Part shown: piece after piece, positions 9,499-19,811 of the stretch
How positions within the stretch are numbered: position 1 is the stretch's first letter
How the letters are laid out: each line of letters starts with the position of its first letter
Assembly: GCA_945865425.1 (NCBI GenBank)
Contig: CAMBFN010000009.1
Location: forward strand, 1 to 32,517
Direction: 5' to 3'
Source of the DNA: Comamonas sp. lk
GTDB lineage: Bacteria; Pseudomonadota; Gammaproteobacteria; Burkholderiales; Burkholderiaceae_C
Length of the DNA: 32,517 nucleotides
Notes under the pieces: generated by a model
Told to the model about the DNA's origin: nothing
Database searches by the model: none
What the model saw: the letters and a program-made list of their open reading frames with translations, nothing else
Position numbers and translations under genes: made by a program

Positions 9499-11793
9499 TC
9501 AGAAACGAATATCCGTCGCCGAATTTTCTTTGTGGCCAGTCACTGCACTGATTACCAGGGTGGCCAAAAATCCGGCCGGCACACCGAAAACGCCCGCCGA
9601 CACCGGCTGAATCCCCCACCAGAGCGCGCCGGCAGGCCCAAGCCCGAAAGCCTCGCGCAAGGCGGGTAAATTGCTCAGCATGTAATACAAAGTGACGCCC
9701 AGTCCGGTCAACATGCCTGCGACAACGCCGGAGCGGGTGGTGCCACGCCAAAAAATGCCCAGTACCATCGCCGGCACCAGCCCGGCACCGGCGAGCGAAA
9801 ACGATGCCGCAACCAAGTACAAAATGCCTGCCGGGCGCTGCGCAGCAGCATAGGCTGCAATCAACGCCACCACTAAAAGCGCAAACTTGGACCACATTAC
9901 GGTGCGCATTGCTTTGACTGGGTCGGTTTCGCCCTCAAATGCAAGGTCATGCGCCAGCGCATTGCCGATGGTAAGTAACAGTCCGTCTGCAGTTGACAAA
10001 GCCGCTGCCAAGCCACCGGCAGCGACCAGAACGGAAAACACATAGGGCAAACCGCCAATCTCTGGGCTTGCCAACATAATCAAATCAGCCCCCACATGTA
10101 ACTCTGCAAATTGCAACAGGCCGTCGCCATTGACATCGGAAAACGCCAACAGACTGGGGTCTCTAGACCACTGCGCCATCCATGCGGGCAATGCATCGAT
10201 AGGTTGCCCCACCAAATGGGCCATCACCTCGTACTTCACCAAAACTGCCAAGGCGGGAGCGCACAAATAAAGCAGTGCAATAAACACCAAAGACCAGGCC
10301 ACCGAGGTGCGCGCCTCGCTCACCGATGGGGTGGTAAAGAATCGGGTAAGCAAGTGTGGAAGTCCAGCTGTACCCACCATCAGGCAAAACATCAATGCCA
10401 AAAAATTGGCTCTGGAGTTATTGAAAAGTGCGACTTCCTGATCGCTGCCCTGCGGGTCGCCCGCGAAGGCACGGGTATGGGGATTGAGGCCCGATAAAGC
10501 GTGGGCGCGTTCCAGATAGTCGTTGATCTGGCGAGTCCATTGAGCGCGGGCGGTATCTGCATCTTTGGGCAAAGCGGCAAGTTCTTTGCGCAGTCGGCCC
10601 ACCGCAGCTTGCTGGCTTGGCGCATCGCCCAAGGCTTGGATTTCCGAGCGCAGCGCCAAGCGCTCGGCCTTCAGCGTCTTATCGACATTTTGCATCTTGG
10701 CGCGCAAATTCCGTACACGATCTAGGTACAAGGCAATGACCTCTGCCTCGGCCGGCGAAGCCAGTATTTGCCCCTCCAGCGCCGTGATTTTGGCTAATTG
10801 CTGGCCGTATGCGAATGCGGCCACGGGGTTGCCAGTTTGTTGGTAGGAAAGCCAACTAACGGGCAATAAAAAGGCCAAAATCAACAAAACATACTGCGTC
10901 GCCTGCGTCCAAGTCACCGCGCGCATACCGCCTAAAAAGGAACAAACCAGCACACCGCCCAAACCCAACAAAATTCCGATTTCGAAATGCAAACCGGTTA
11001 GGCGTGAGGTAATCAGACCGACCCCGTAAATCTGCGCCACCACATAGGTAAACGAACACAAGATAGCCGCCACAGCAGCAATCCTACGCGGCCACTTGCC
11101 GCCAAAGCGCAAGGCAAAAAAATCTGGCAAGGTGTAAACGTTGCATTGGCGCAAATAGGGGGCTACCAGCAAGGCCAAAAGACAAAAACCGCCAGTCCAA
11201 CCCAACACGTATGCCAGACCGCCGGGTTGATCTCCCATTCCGGAAAAACCTTGTAAATAAAGGCTGCCAGACAAGCTGATGAAGGAAGCAGCGCTCATCC
11301 AATCGGCCGCAGTGGCCATACCGTTATAGACCGCCGGGATACGGCGGCCCGCCACGTAATACTGGTCCACATTGGTAGTTCGTCCAGAGACGCCAATAGC
11401 GGCATACAGCACCAATGTCAACGACAGAAAAATTCCCGCGATCCAGGGTTTGGGCAAGCCCGCATACTGGGCCAAACCCAAACCTATGAAACAAGCCAAT
11501 ACGCCCAGCAAATAGATCGCAAATCGGTGATGCAGACTACTTGGGTCTAATGGTGGCGGTGCAGCAGCGCCTAGAAAAATATCATGCCGGTTTTGGCGCC
11601 AGGCAAAAAACACCACGATTCCGATAAACACAAGCACCGAGCCTTGCGCGGCAAACCAAAACCCGACCGGCCAACCGACCACCACCCTATCCAAGTCACG
11701 GGCAAAAAAGACTACACCGAACGAGGCGGCAAACCACAGGCAAAGCAAGACCGCATGCAGCGGCCAACGCACTGTAGCTTGCGCACCACTCAT
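9499..11793 (-). CDS. Sodium/solute symporter (SSS, VC_2705-type) with N-terminal DUF4212-like segment
   Basis: SSS core [83 protein letters not shown]-terminus [53 protein letters not shown] resembles DUF4212; start set at [10 protein letters not shown], overlapping the ppsA stop. Confidence 0.88.
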   Translation of the reverse strand: MSGAQATVRWPLHAVLLCLWFAASFGVVFFARDLDRVVVGWPVGFWFAAQGSVLVFIGIVVFFAWRQNRHDIFLGAAAPPPLDPSSLHHRFAIYLLGVLACFIGLGLAQYAGLPKPWIAGIFLSLTLVLYAAIGVSGRTTNVDQYYVAGRRIPAVYNGMATAADWMSAASFISLSGSLYLQGFSGMGDQPGGLAYVLGWTGGFCLLALLVAPYLRQCNVYTLPDFFALRFGGKWPRRIAAVAAILCSFTYVVAQIYGVGLITSRLTGLHFEIGILLGLGGVLVCSFLGGMRAVTWTQATQYVLLILAFLLPVSWLSYQQTGNPVAAFAYGQQLAKITALEGQILASPAEAEVIALYLDRVRNLRAKMQNVDKTLKAERLALRSEIQALGDAPSQQAAVGRLRKELAALPKDADTARAQWTRQINDYLERAHALSGLNPHTRAFAGDPQGSDQEVALFNNSRANFLALMFCLMVGTAGLPHLLTRFFTTPSVSEARTSVAWSLVFIALLYLCAPALAVLVKYEVMAHLVGQPIDALPAWMAQWSRDPSLLAFSDVNGDGLLQFAELHVGADLIMLASPEIGGLPYVFSVLVAAGGLAAALSTADGLLLTIGNALAHDLAFEGETDPVKAMRTVMWSKFALLVVALIAAYAAAQRPAGILYLVAASFSLAGAGLVPAMVLGIFWRGTTRSGVVAGMLTGLGVTLYYMLSNLPALREAFGLGPAGALWWGIQPVSAGVFGVPAGFLATLVISAVTGHKENSATDIRF

Positions 11794-14183
11794 TCTTTGG
11801 CGAGTTCCTGCCAGGTGGCAATCACCGAGTCCGGGTTGAGGGAAATCGAGGAGATGCCTTCTTTCACCAGCCAGCGGGCAAAGTCGGGATGGTCGCTGGG
11901 CCCCTGCCCGCATATACCCACATACTTCCCTTGGGCCAGACAGGCCTTAATCGACATACGGATCATGGCCTGCACAGCAGGATCACGCTCGTCAAAATCA
12001 GCTGCCAATAGCTCCATCCCGGAGTCCCGGTCCAAGCCCAGCGTCAGTTGTGTCAGGTCGTTGGAGCCGATCGAAAAACCATCGAAGTACTGCAAGAACT
12101 CGGTGGCCAAAATCGCATTGCTGGGGATTTCGCACATCATGACCAGTTGCAATCCGTCCTTGCCGCGCTCCAAGCCTTGGCGCGCCAGTAGCTCGGTGAC
12201 TTTGCGCGCCTGCTCCAGGGTTCGCACAAAGGGCACCATGATTTGCACATTATTCAAACCCATCTCCTGGCGTACACGCTTGAGCGCTTCGCACTCCATG
12301 GCAAAAGCCTCGCCGAAGTCGGCACTGACGTAGCGCGCCGCGCCGCGAAAGCCCAACATCGGGTTTTCTTCTTCGGGCTCATAGCGGCTGCCACCGATGA
12401 GCTTGCGGTATTCATTGGATTTGAAATCGGACAAGCGAACAATCACTGGCTTGGGCCAAAAGGCTGCTGCAATCGTCGCGACACCATCGGCCACCCGGTC
12501 CACATAAAAAGCACGCGGTGAGGCGTGGCCGCGGGCCACCGATTCCACGGCATTTTTTAGATCGGCATCGACATTGGGATAGTCCAGTATCGCTTTGGGA
12601 TGCACGCCGATATTGTTATTGATAATGAACTCCAGCCGCGCCAGACCCACACCCTCATTGGGCAACTGACAAAAGTCAAACGCGAGCTGTGGATTGCCCA
12701 CGTTCATCATGATCTTGACCGCAATTTCCGGCATCAGGCCGCGCTGCACTTCGGAGACTTCGGTCTCCAGCAGTCCGTCATAAATAAATCCTGTGTCGCC
12801 TTCAGAGCACACCACGGTTACCAGCGCGCCCTCAGCTAAGCGCTGGGTCGCGTCACCGCAACCAACGACAGCTGGAATACCCAATTCGCGCGCAATGATG
12901 GCGGCGTGGCAGGTACGCCCTCCGCGGTTGGTGACGATGGCCGAGGCCCGCTTCATCACTGGCTCCCAATTAGGGTCGGTCATGTCGGTTACCAGTACAT
13001 CGCCTGCTTGCACCGTATCCATATCGCTGATGTGGTGCACAATCCGAACGGGCCCGGTGCCGATTTTTTGTCCGATAGCCCGGCCTTCGGCCAAAACCGC
13101 TCCTTTTCCTTTAAGCTGGTAACGGTATTGAACTGAATTGCCCGCTTGGCTTTTTACTGTCTCCGGACGCGCTTGCAAAATATAGAGCTCGCCGTCCAGC
13201 CCGTCCTTCCCCCACTCAATATCCATGGGGCGTCCGTAGTGGTCTTCGATGACCAGGGCATAGCGGGCCAATTGCTCTATGTCAGCGTCGGTCAGGGAAT
13301 AGCGGTTGCGTAACTCGGTAGGCACATCGGTGGTTTTGACCAGTTTGGCACCTGCGGCCTGTTCGGCGGCGCTGGTGAATTCCATTTGCAACAGTTTAGA
13401 GCCCAGGCTGCGCCGGATAATGGCCCGATTGCCCGCACGCAACATGGGCTTGTGCACATAAAACTCATCCGGGTTGACTGCACCTTGGACCACGGTTTCG
13501 CCTAGCCCGTAGCTGGAGGTAATGAAGACCACATCCCTGAAGCCGGACTCGGTGTCCAAGGTAAACATCACGCCGGCAGCGCCCAAGTCTGAGCGGACCA
13601 TGCGTTGCACCCCCGCACTCAAGGCCACGTTGTCATGGGCAAAGCCTTTGTGCACGCGGTAGCTGATGGCGCGGTCGTTGTACAGGGAGGCAAACACTTC
13701 GCGGATTTTGTGCAAGACATCTTCAATGCCGGTGACATTCAGAAAGGTCTCCTGCTGACCTGCAAAGGAGGCGTCAGGTAAATCCTCTGCAGTGGCAGAC
13801 GAACGTACAGCAAACGATGCATTTGCCGCCCCCGACTTCAGTTGCGCAAAAGCTTGACGGATCTGTTTTTCTAGTTCGAAGGGAAATGGTTGGCCCTCCA
13901 CCATCGCGCGGATTTCGGCGCCTGCCAGCGCCAGCGCGCGTACGTCCTCCACATCCAAGGCCTTGAGCCTTTGGCTAATGCGTTCAGCCAGGTCCTGGTG
14001 TTTCAAAAACTCGCGAAAGGCGAAGGCGGTAGTGGCAAAGCCGCCAGGAACCTTTACCCCGTCGGGCAACTGAGAAATCATTTCTCCCAGGCTGGCGTTT
14101 TTGCCACCCACGGCCTCCACGTCGCTCATGCGCAAATGCTCGAACGGAACGACCCAAGCGGTGTCGCTAAATAGTGCTGACAT
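11790..14183 (-). CDS. ppsA: Phosphoenolpyruvate synthase
   Basis: [48 protein letters not shown] (phosphohistidine), [35 protein letters not shown]. Confidence 0.97.
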   Translation of the reverse strand: MSALFSDTAWVVPFEHLRMSDVEAVGGKNASLGEMISQLPDGVKVPGGFATTAFAFREFLKHQDLAERISQRLKALDVEDVRALALAGAEIRAMVEGQPFPFELEKQIRQAFAQLKSGAANASFAVRSSATAEDLPDASFAGQQETFLNVTGIEDVLHKIREVFASLYNDRAISYRVHKGFAHDNVALSAGVQRMVRSDLGAAGVMFTLDTESGFRDVVFITSSYGLGETVVQGAVNPDEFYVHKPMLRAGNRAIIRRSLGSKLLQMEFTSAAEQAAGAKLVKTTDVPTELRNRYSLTDADIEQLARYALVIEDHYGRPMDIEWGKDGLDGELYILQARPETVKSQAGNSVQYRYQLKGKGAVLAEGRAIGQKIGTGPVRIVHHISDMDTVQAGDVLVTDMTDPNWEPVMKRASAIVTNRGGRTCHAAIIARELGIPAVVGCGDATQRLAEGALVTVVCSEGDTGFIYDGLLETEVSEVQRGLMPEIAVKIMMNVGNPQLAFDFCQLPNEGVGLARLEFIINNNIGVHPKAILDYPNVDADLKNAVESVARGHASPRAFYVDRVADGVATIAAAFWPKPVIVRLSDFKSNEYRKLIGGSRYEPEEENPMLGFRGAARYVSADFGEAFAMECEALKRVRQEMGLNNVQIMVPFVRTLEQARKVTELLARQGLERGKDGLQLVMMCEIPSNAILATEFLQYFDGFSIGSNDLTQLTLGLDRDSGMELLAADFDERDPAVQAMIRMSIKACLAQGKYVGICGQGPSDHPDFARWLVKEGISSISLNPDSVIATWQELAKE

Positions 14184-14438
14184 AGGAACTCCAAAGTTAA
14201 AAACTGGTCAAACCTTCAGGGCGCTTTCGCGGTCGGTTTGGCGCTGGAAGCAAGCGGGCAGTGTCTCGTTGTCTTTCTAGTTCTGGGGACTGTGCGCGGG
14301 CCTGTTCTTGCGGCGTGGCCTGATTGTAGGGTTGGGAGGACGGGGTGCGCGGCAGCGCCGGTGGCGTGCACATGCGGGACAATGGGACAAGTCAGGGCGC
14401 CGCACCGGGTGGGCCCGATCAAACCAAAGTCATGCCTT

Positions 14439-15260
14439 ATGCCCCATCGCAGTGTTTTTTTTGTCTCCGACGGTACTGGCATTACGGCAGAAACTTTCGG
14501 CAAAGCCATACTTGCCCAATTTGAGGTACGCACACGCTCTGTGCGCCTGCCCTTTATTGACACCGTGGACAAGGCCCACCAGGCGGTGCGCCAAATCAAC
14601 CATGCCGGTACGCAAGACGGTCAAACGCCGATTGTTTTTAGCACGCTGGTTAATATGGAAGTACTCAAAGTCATCCAAGATAATTGCCAAGGCATGTTGC
14701 TGGACATGTTTGGCACTTTTGTACATCCTTTGGAACAAGAGCTGCAACTCACCTCTAACCACCGCATCGGGCGCTTTAGCGATGCCAGCAAAAGCCAAGA
14801 GTACCAGGAGCGTATCGAGGCTATCAATTTCTCTCTGGCGCATGACGACGGTCAGAGCAATCGGGACTTGGAACAATCGGACGTGATCCTGGTAGGCGTG
14901 AGCCGCAGTGGGAAAACGCCGACATCCCTCTATCTGGCGATGCAATACGCCATGAAAGCCTCTAACTATCCATTGATACCCGAGGACTTCGAGCGCCGCC
15001 AGTTACCGGTCGCTTTAGTGCCTCACAAGCACAAAATTTTTGGCCTGAGCATCCAGCCAGAGCGTTTGAGCGAAATCCGCAACGAGCGGCGCCCCAATTC
15101 CAAATATGCGTCCTTGGAAAACTGCCGCATGGAAGTGCACGAAGCAGAAAGCATGATGCGTCGCGCCGGCATACGCTGGTTGTCCACAACAACCAAGTCG
15201 ATCGAGGAAATTGCGACCACGATTCTTCAGGAATTGCAGCCCAACAGGCTTACCTATTAA
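14439..15260 (+). CDS. ppsR: PEP synthase regulatory protein (bifunctional kinase/pyrophosphorylase, DUF299 family)
   Basis: MPHRSVFFVSDGTGITAETFGKAILAQFE, VILVGVSRSGKTPTSLYLAMQ; divergent from ppsA. Confidence 0.94.
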   Translation: MPHRSVFFVSDGTGITAETFGKAILAQFEVRTRSVRLPFIDTVDKAHQAVRQINHAGTQDGQTPIVFSTLVNMEVLKVIQDNCQGMLLDMFGTFVHPLEQELQLTSNHRIGRFSDASKSQEYQERIEAINFSLAHDDGQSNRDLEQSDVILVGVSRSGKTPTSLYLAMQYAMKASNYPLIPEDFERRQLPVALVPHKHKIFGLSIQPERLSEIRNERRPNSKYASLENCRMEVHEAESMMRRAGIRWLSTTTKSIEEIATTILQELQPNRLTY

Positions 15261-15292
15261 GGTCTGCTAACCCAAGCCACAAGGCTCGTATT

Positions 15293-15313
15293 CCTACCCC
15301 AATGCGGGGTAGG
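15293..15313. terminator. Hairpin between convergent ppsR and the GlcG-like gene
   Basis: Perfect CCTACCCC-AATGC-GGGGTAGG (8-bp stem, 5-nt loop), no U tract on either strand. Confidence 0.55.
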
Positions 15314-15330
15314 CCGCATAAAGTGTTGAA

Positions 15331-15738
15331 TTAAAGCCCGATGGCGGAAATCCCGGCGCGAGCAACCTGCGCATCTTCGCTGGATTTAACGCCGCTCACC
15401 CCCACCGCGCCTAGGCACTGGCCGTCCTTCATGATGGGTACACCGCCTTCAAGCATGCCCTCCAAGCCGGGCGCACTGAGGAAGGACATGCGTCCACCAT
15501 TAATCATTTCCTCGTAGATCTTACTTTCCCGCAGGCCCAGCGCCGACGTGCGGGCTTTCGCTGGCGCGATTTGGGCAGAAATCGGAGCAGCACCGTCCAG
15601 CCGCTGAAACCACATTAGATTACCTCCGTCGTCCACTATGGCGATGGACACGGCCCAGCCGTGTTTGAGGGCTTCTGCCTCAGCTGCTGCTGCAATGGTT
15701 TTCAAATCTGGGAGTTCAAGCGTGGCTTTGTTCTTCAT
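15331..15738 (-). CDS. GlcG/HbpS-like (DUF336) heme-binding-type protein
   Basis: LPDLKTIAAAAEAEALKHGWAVSIAIVDDGGNLMWFQRLDGAAPISAQIAPAKARTSA...GVPIMKDGQCLGAVGVSGVKSSEDAQVARAGI. Confidence 0.88.
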   Translation of the reverse strand: MKNKATLELPDLKTIAAAAEAEALKHGWAVSIAIVDDGGNLMWFQRLDGAAPISAQIAPAKARTSALGLRESKIYEEMINGGRMSFLSAPGLEGMLEGGVPIMKDGQCLGAVGVSGVKSSEDAQVARAGISAIGL

Positions 15739-15930
15739 ACATACATCCAAAAAAAAGTGTCAGGAAAGGCAAAAACACCAGCATAACCGCTCCCGCGCCC
15801 CTGATTGACCCGTCTGAAAAGAGGGCAACCCTGCCAAATATCGGGCTAATGCTTGGGCCCGATTCGGCGTAAGGCCTTGTAAGTGTCTAAAATAGCGCTA
15901 CCTTACACAGTAATCTTTTGGAGATGCACT

Positions 15931-16626
15931 ATGAGTGAACAAGCAACCTATTTGGAACAAGGTCTGGATTACGGCGTTAGCCTGGAGCAGCGCAATAAAG
16001 TTTTGCGTAACACCTACTGGCTGCTCGCGCTGAGCTTGATACCCACCGTTTTAGGCGCTTGGGCTGGTGTAGCGTTCGGACTGGGCCAGCTGTTTAGCGG
16101 CGCCCTGGGCATAGTGCTTTTCTTGGCTATGGCCTTTGGCTTTATTTACGCTATCCAAAAGACAAAAAACTCTGCTGCCGGAGTACCCGTGTTGCTAGCC
16201 TTTACCTTCTTCATGGGCCTGATGATGTCCCGCCTGATCGAGTCGGTGCTTGGCTTTAAGAATGGGCCAGACCTGATCATGACCGCTTTCGGCGGAACGG
16301 CGGGGGTATTCCTAGTCATGGCCACTCTGGCTACGGTCATCAAGCGCGACCTGTCGGGCATGAACCAATGGCTGTTTGTCGGTGTTATCGTTTTGCTGGT
16401 GGGCGGCATCATCAATATGTTTGTCGGCTCCACCGTGGGCATGATGGTCTTGTCCATGGCGGCCATTGGCATATTCAGCGCCTACATGTTGTATGACATC
16501 AAACAAATCATCGATGGCGGTGAAACCAACTACATCACCGCCACCTTGGCGCTCTATCTGGACATCATCAATGTGTTCCAGAGTCTGCTGGCGCTGCTGG
16601 GCATTTTCGGCGGCGAGCGCGACTGA
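15931..16626 (+). CDS. Bax inhibitor-1/YccA family integral membrane protein
   Basis: Seven hydrophobic segments; NKVLRNTYWLLALSLIPTVLGAW, SAYMLYDIKQIIDGGETNYITATLALYLDIINVFQSLLALLGIFGGERD. Confidence 0.93.
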   Translation: MSEQATYLEQGLDYGVSLEQRNKVLRNTYWLLALSLIPTVLGAWAGVAFGLGQLFSGALGIVLFLAMAFGFIYAIQKTKNSAAGVPVLLAFTFFMGLMMSRLIESVLGFKNGPDLIMTAFGGTAGVFLVMATLATVIKRDLSGMNQWLFVGVIVLLVGGIINMFVGSTVGMMVLSMAAIGIFSAYMLYDIKQIIDGGETNYITATLALYLDIINVFQSLLALLGIFGGERD

Positions 16627-16678
16627 TCGCAAACCGAAACCGCAGACCCCTCCAAGGGACTTTGCTTCTTCGAAACAC

Positions 16679-16698
16679 AGGCCCGTCAGGGCCTTTGT
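16679..16698 (+). terminator. Possible terminator after the Bax inhibitor-1 gene
   Basis: AGGCCC-GTCA-GGGCCT hairpin followed by TTGTT. Confidence 0.5.
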
Positions 16699-16756
16699 TC
16701 ATTGTGGGCCTTGGCCATCGGCCTATACTGAAAGGCAGCAAGCAAGACAGGAATGT

Positions 16757-17518
16757 ATGGCCATGGTGCGGCGCAATCGGATTCGGTTTTGGAGCCTATG
16801 TTTGGCCCTGACGGCGCAGTGTTCCTGGGCGGCTGAGGTGCAGGTCGCCGTAGCTGCCAATTTTTCAAGCACCATGCAGGTTATCGTCCAAGCTTTCGAA
16901 CAAGAAAGCGGGCACCAGGTACGCATCATTACCGGTGCAAGCGGTAAGTTCTACGCCCAAATTAAAAATGGCGCTCCATTTCAGGTGTTACTGGCTGCTG
17001 ACGCGCAAACCCCGCTGCTTTTGGAGCAAGAAGGCTTGGCCGTTGCCGGCAGCCGTTTTACCTATGCGCTGGGGCGCTTGGTCTTGTGGAGCCGCCAGCC
17101 TGACCTGGTGGACGCGCAAGGCGAGGTTCTACGCAGCACCCGTTTCAAGCGATTGGCTATCGCCGATCCCCGCCTGGCGCCCTACGGTGCTGCGGCAATG
17201 CAAACGCTGGAGCAGCTGGGCGTGCTGGCCCAGGTGAAAGACCGCCTGGTTCAGGGCGAAAGCGTGACGCAGGCCTACCAATTCGTGGCTAGCGCTAACG
17301 CGGAACTAGGCTTCATCGCCAGTTCCCAGCTCCTAGTCGATGGAAAACGCATCGCTGGCTCCTCCTGGCTGGTGCCCGAATCCCTACACAGCCCTTTGCG
17401 GCAGGACGCGGTATTGCTGAAGTCGGGGCAAGCCAATCCTGCGGCACTGTCCCTTATGCTTTTCTTGCGATCGCCACGCGCACGCACGCTGGTGCGCGAC
17501 AACGGTTACTCCAATTAG
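16757..17518 (+). CDS. modA: Molybdate ABC transporter substrate-binding protein
   Basis: Signal peptide then [57 protein letters not shown]; followed by modB and modC. Confidence 0.94.
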   Translation: MAMVRRNRIRFWSLCLALTAQCSWAAEVQVAVAANFSSTMQVIVQAFEQESGHQVRIITGASGKFYAQIKNGAPFQVLLAADAQTPLLLEQEGLAVAGSRFTYALGRLVLWSRQPDLVDAQGEVLRSTRFKRLAIADPRLAPYGAAAMQTLEQLGVLAQVKDRLVQGESVTQAYQFVASANAELGFIASSQLLVDGKRIAGSSWLVPESLHSPLRQDAVLLKSGQANPAALSLMLFLRSPRARTLVRDNGYSN

Positions 17519-17528
17519 ACCGCCAAGC

Positions 17529-18209
17529 GTGATTTCCCCCGAAGATTGGAACGCCATTGGCCTGACTTTGCGTCTGGCGGGCATCAGTACCTTGGTCTTG
17601 CTGCTGCTGGCCAGCCCGCTGGCCTGGTGGCTGGCGCGCAGCCGTTCGTTCTGGCGAGCGCCAGTGGCCGCGCTAACATCACTGCCGCTGGTGCTACCTC
17701 CCACGGTTTTGGGCTTTTACCTTCTGGTGACGCTGGGGCCCGACGGCCCTTTGGGGCGGCTGACGCTTCTCCTGGGTCTGGGCACCCTGCCCTTTAGCTT
17801 TGCCGGATTGGTGGTCGGCTCGGTGGTGTACTCCCTGCCTTTTGCGGTGCAACCCCTGCTGCATGCCTTCCAGAACATGGGTGACCGTCCACTGGAACTG
17901 GCCGCCACCTTGCGCGCCTCGCCGCTGGACGCATTTTTCAGCGTTGCCCTGCCGCTGGCTTGGCCTGGCTTTGTGAGCGCCGCTGTTCTCAGCTTCGCGC
18001 ACACGATTGGCGAATTCGGCATGGTCTTGATGATGGGCGGCAACATCCCGGGCCAAACCAGAGTGCTCTCAACCCAGATTTACGGGCATGTGGAAGCCAT
18101 GGCCTACACCCAGGCGCACGCCTTAGCGGCGGGTATGTTGGTTTTTTCATTCGTGGTGCTGCTGGGTCTGAACCTGCTGCAAAAACGCGGCTTACGCATG
18201 GGGGGTTAG
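17529..18209 (+). CDS. modB: Molybdate ABC transporter permease
   Basis: GTG start; [85 protein letters not shown]. Confidence 0.95.
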   Translation: MISPEDWNAIGLTLRLAGISTLVLLLLASPLAWWLARSRSFWRAPVAALTSLPLVLPPTVLGFYLLVTLGPDGPLGRLTLLLGLGTLPFSFAGLVVGSVVYSLPFAVQPLLHAFQNMGDRPLELAATLRASPLDAFFSVALPLAWPGFVSAAVLSFAHTIGEFGMVLMMGGNIPGQTRVLSTQIYGHVEAMAYTQAHALAAGMLVFSFVVLLGLNLLQKRGLRMGG

Positions 18210-18211
18210 GC

Positions 18212-19306
18212 GTGTCCGCTGACAACCACATCTCGCTGCAATGGATCCGCTCAGCCTTTACGCTGGAAGTGGATATCAGTCTTCCGCCACAAGGCATTAC
18301 TGTCGTGTTTGGTGCCTCGGGCTCAGGCAAAACCAGTCTACTGCGATGCGTCGCCGGTTTGGAGCGACCTGCCCAGGGGCTGGTGCGAATGGGCGGCCAG
18401 GTCTGGCAGGATGCACAAACCTTTCTGCCCACCTGGCGCAGGCCGCTGGGCTATGTGTTCCAGGAGGCCAGTCTGCTCCAACACCTCACGGTGCAAGGCA
18501 ATCTTCACTTTGGTCTGCGCCGCAGCGCGCAGCGGCAGACCGGGCAAAAGCATCTGCAACAAGCGATTGAACTGCTAGGCATCGGGCACCTGCTGGCGCG
18601 GCGGGTACAAGAGCTGTCGGGCGGCGAGCGCCAACGCGTCGCAATTGCCAGCGCCCTGGCCCTGCAACCGCGCGTGCTGCTGCTCGATGAGCCACTGGCC
18701 GCGTTGGATGCCGCAAGGCGCCAGGACATACTCCCTTGGCTTGAACGGCTTCGGGACGAAGTCCATATTCCCATGTTGTACGTGACGCATGCGCTGGACG
18801 AAGTGGTGCGATTGGCCGACCACCTGTTAGTGCTGGACCAGGGCAAGCTTGTCGACAGCGGGCCGGTGGCCCAGGTGCTGGGTCGCAGCGCTGGCAGCAT
18901 GGCCAGCGGCGAAGACCTGGGCGTGCTGCTCCACGCTAGCGTGCAAGAATTTGACCCTGCCTGGCGCCTGATGCGCGTGGGCTTTACCGGCGGCAGTCTG
19001 TGGGTCAAAGACAAGGCGCTGGCTTTGGGTGCGCCCGTGCGCATCCGCGTGCTGGCCCGTGATATCAGCCTGGCCGTCGGCCCGCCTCCGGTCAGCAGCA
19101 TTCAAAACCTATTGCCAGTTACGGTGCTGGAAATAAGGGCTGACGCGCATCCCTCGCAGTGCCTAGTGCAGCTTTCCTGTGGAAGAGCCGAAGACGCCAG
19201 TGTGCTGTGGGCACGTATCACGGCGCGCGCTGCCCATGCCTTAGGCCTGCAGACAGGCGTGTCTGCTTGGGCACAGGTGAAATCGGCGGCTTTAGTGGGG
19301 GCCTAG
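18212..19306 (+). CDS. modC: Molybdate ABC transporter ATP-binding protein with C-terminal TOBE/MOP region
   Basis: GTG start; FGASGSGKTSLLRCVAG Walker A, LSGGERQRVAIASAL signature, VLLLDEPLAALD Walker B; C-terminal RIRVLARDISLAV. Confidence 0.94.
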   Translation: MSADNHISLQWIRSAFTLEVDISLPPQGITVVFGASGSGKTSLLRCVAGLERPAQGLVRMGGQVWQDAQTFLPTWRRPLGYVFQEASLLQHLTVQGNLHFGLRRSAQRQTGQKHLQQAIELLGIGHLLARRVQELSGGERQRVAIASALALQPRVLLLDEPLAALDAARRQDILPWLERLRDEVHIPMLYVTHALDEVVRLADHLLVLDQGKLVDSGPVAQVLGRSAGSMASGEDLGVLLHASVQEFDPAWRLMRVGFTGGSLWVKDKALALGAPVRIRVLARDISLAVGPPPVSSIQNLLPVTVLEIRADAHPSQCLVQLSCGRAEDASVLWARITARAAHALGLQTGVSAWAQVKSAALVGA

Positions 19307-19373
19307 AGCTAGGCGCCTTGGCTCTCGGCCGGCGCTGCAAGGCAGAAAAGGCGGGACCAAAGTCTATCTGGAC

Positions 19374-19435
19374 TAGAATGCGTGGTTTTCCGCGGCAAGT
19401 ACTGCGGGCTTTGGATCAGGCAGCCGTTTGCCTGA
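19374..19435 (+). promoter_or_regulatory. Candidate promoter element and 5'UTR hairpin upstream of rpmE2
   Basis: TAGAAT (19374-19379) and perfect hairpin TCAGGCA-GCCGTT-TGCCTGA (19416-19435) before the rpmE2 ATG at 19473. Confidence 0.4.
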
Positions 19436-19472
19436 GGGCCCATGGGCGGCTACCGCATCTGATGGATCTACT

Positions 19473-19730
19473 ATGAAAGCTGGCATTCACCCCAATTACC
19501 GCGAAGTTTGTTTTGTGGACTTGTCTAACAACTTCAAATTCGTCACGCGCTCCTGTGCGAACACCAAGGAAATGATCAAGATGGAAGACGGCCGCGAACT
19601 GCCGCTCTACAAGCTTGATACCTCCAGCGAATCGCACCCTTTCTACACCGGAACCCAGAAGTCGGTAGATAACATGGGCGGACGGGTTGAGAAATTCCGC
19701 AACCGGTTCGGCAAAACCGCAGTCAAATAA
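19473..19730 (+). CDS. rpmE2: 50S ribosomal protein L31 type B
   Basis: [23 protein letters not shown]...[30 protein letters not shown]; lacks the zinc CXXC of type A. Confidence 0.96.
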   Translation: MKAGIHPNYREVCFVDLSNNFKFVTRSCANTKEMIKMEDGRELPLYKLDTSSESHPFYTGTQKSVDNMGGRVEKFRNRFGKTAVK

Positions 19731-19761
19731 GTGCCGCAGGCGCAGGCCTGAAGCACAATCC

Positions 19762-19800
19762 AAGGCAGCCCGGAATCCCGTGCTGCCTTTTTTTATTTTT
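19762..19800 (+). terminator. Rho-independent terminator after rpmE2
   Basis: AAGGCAGC (19762-19769) / GCTGCCTT (19782-19789) followed by TTTTTTATTTTT. Confidence 0.9.
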
Positions 19801-19811
19801 CCATTTAGCCT

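Noticed and set aside
9490-9502. Palindrome CTGAAGTCTTCAG at the symporter stop
   Set aside because: Only a 1-nt centre, so a stable hairpin needs a larger loop and loses most of the stem; no U tract.
16627-16756. Possible molybdenum-cofactor riboswitch or ModE site upstream of modA
   Set aside because: No recognisable Moco aptamer architecture or clear ModE palindrome; only a short terminator-like hairpin seen.
18505-19101. 198-aa minus-strand ORF
   Set aside because: Antisense to modC; Ser/Arg-rich composition typical of a shadow frame.
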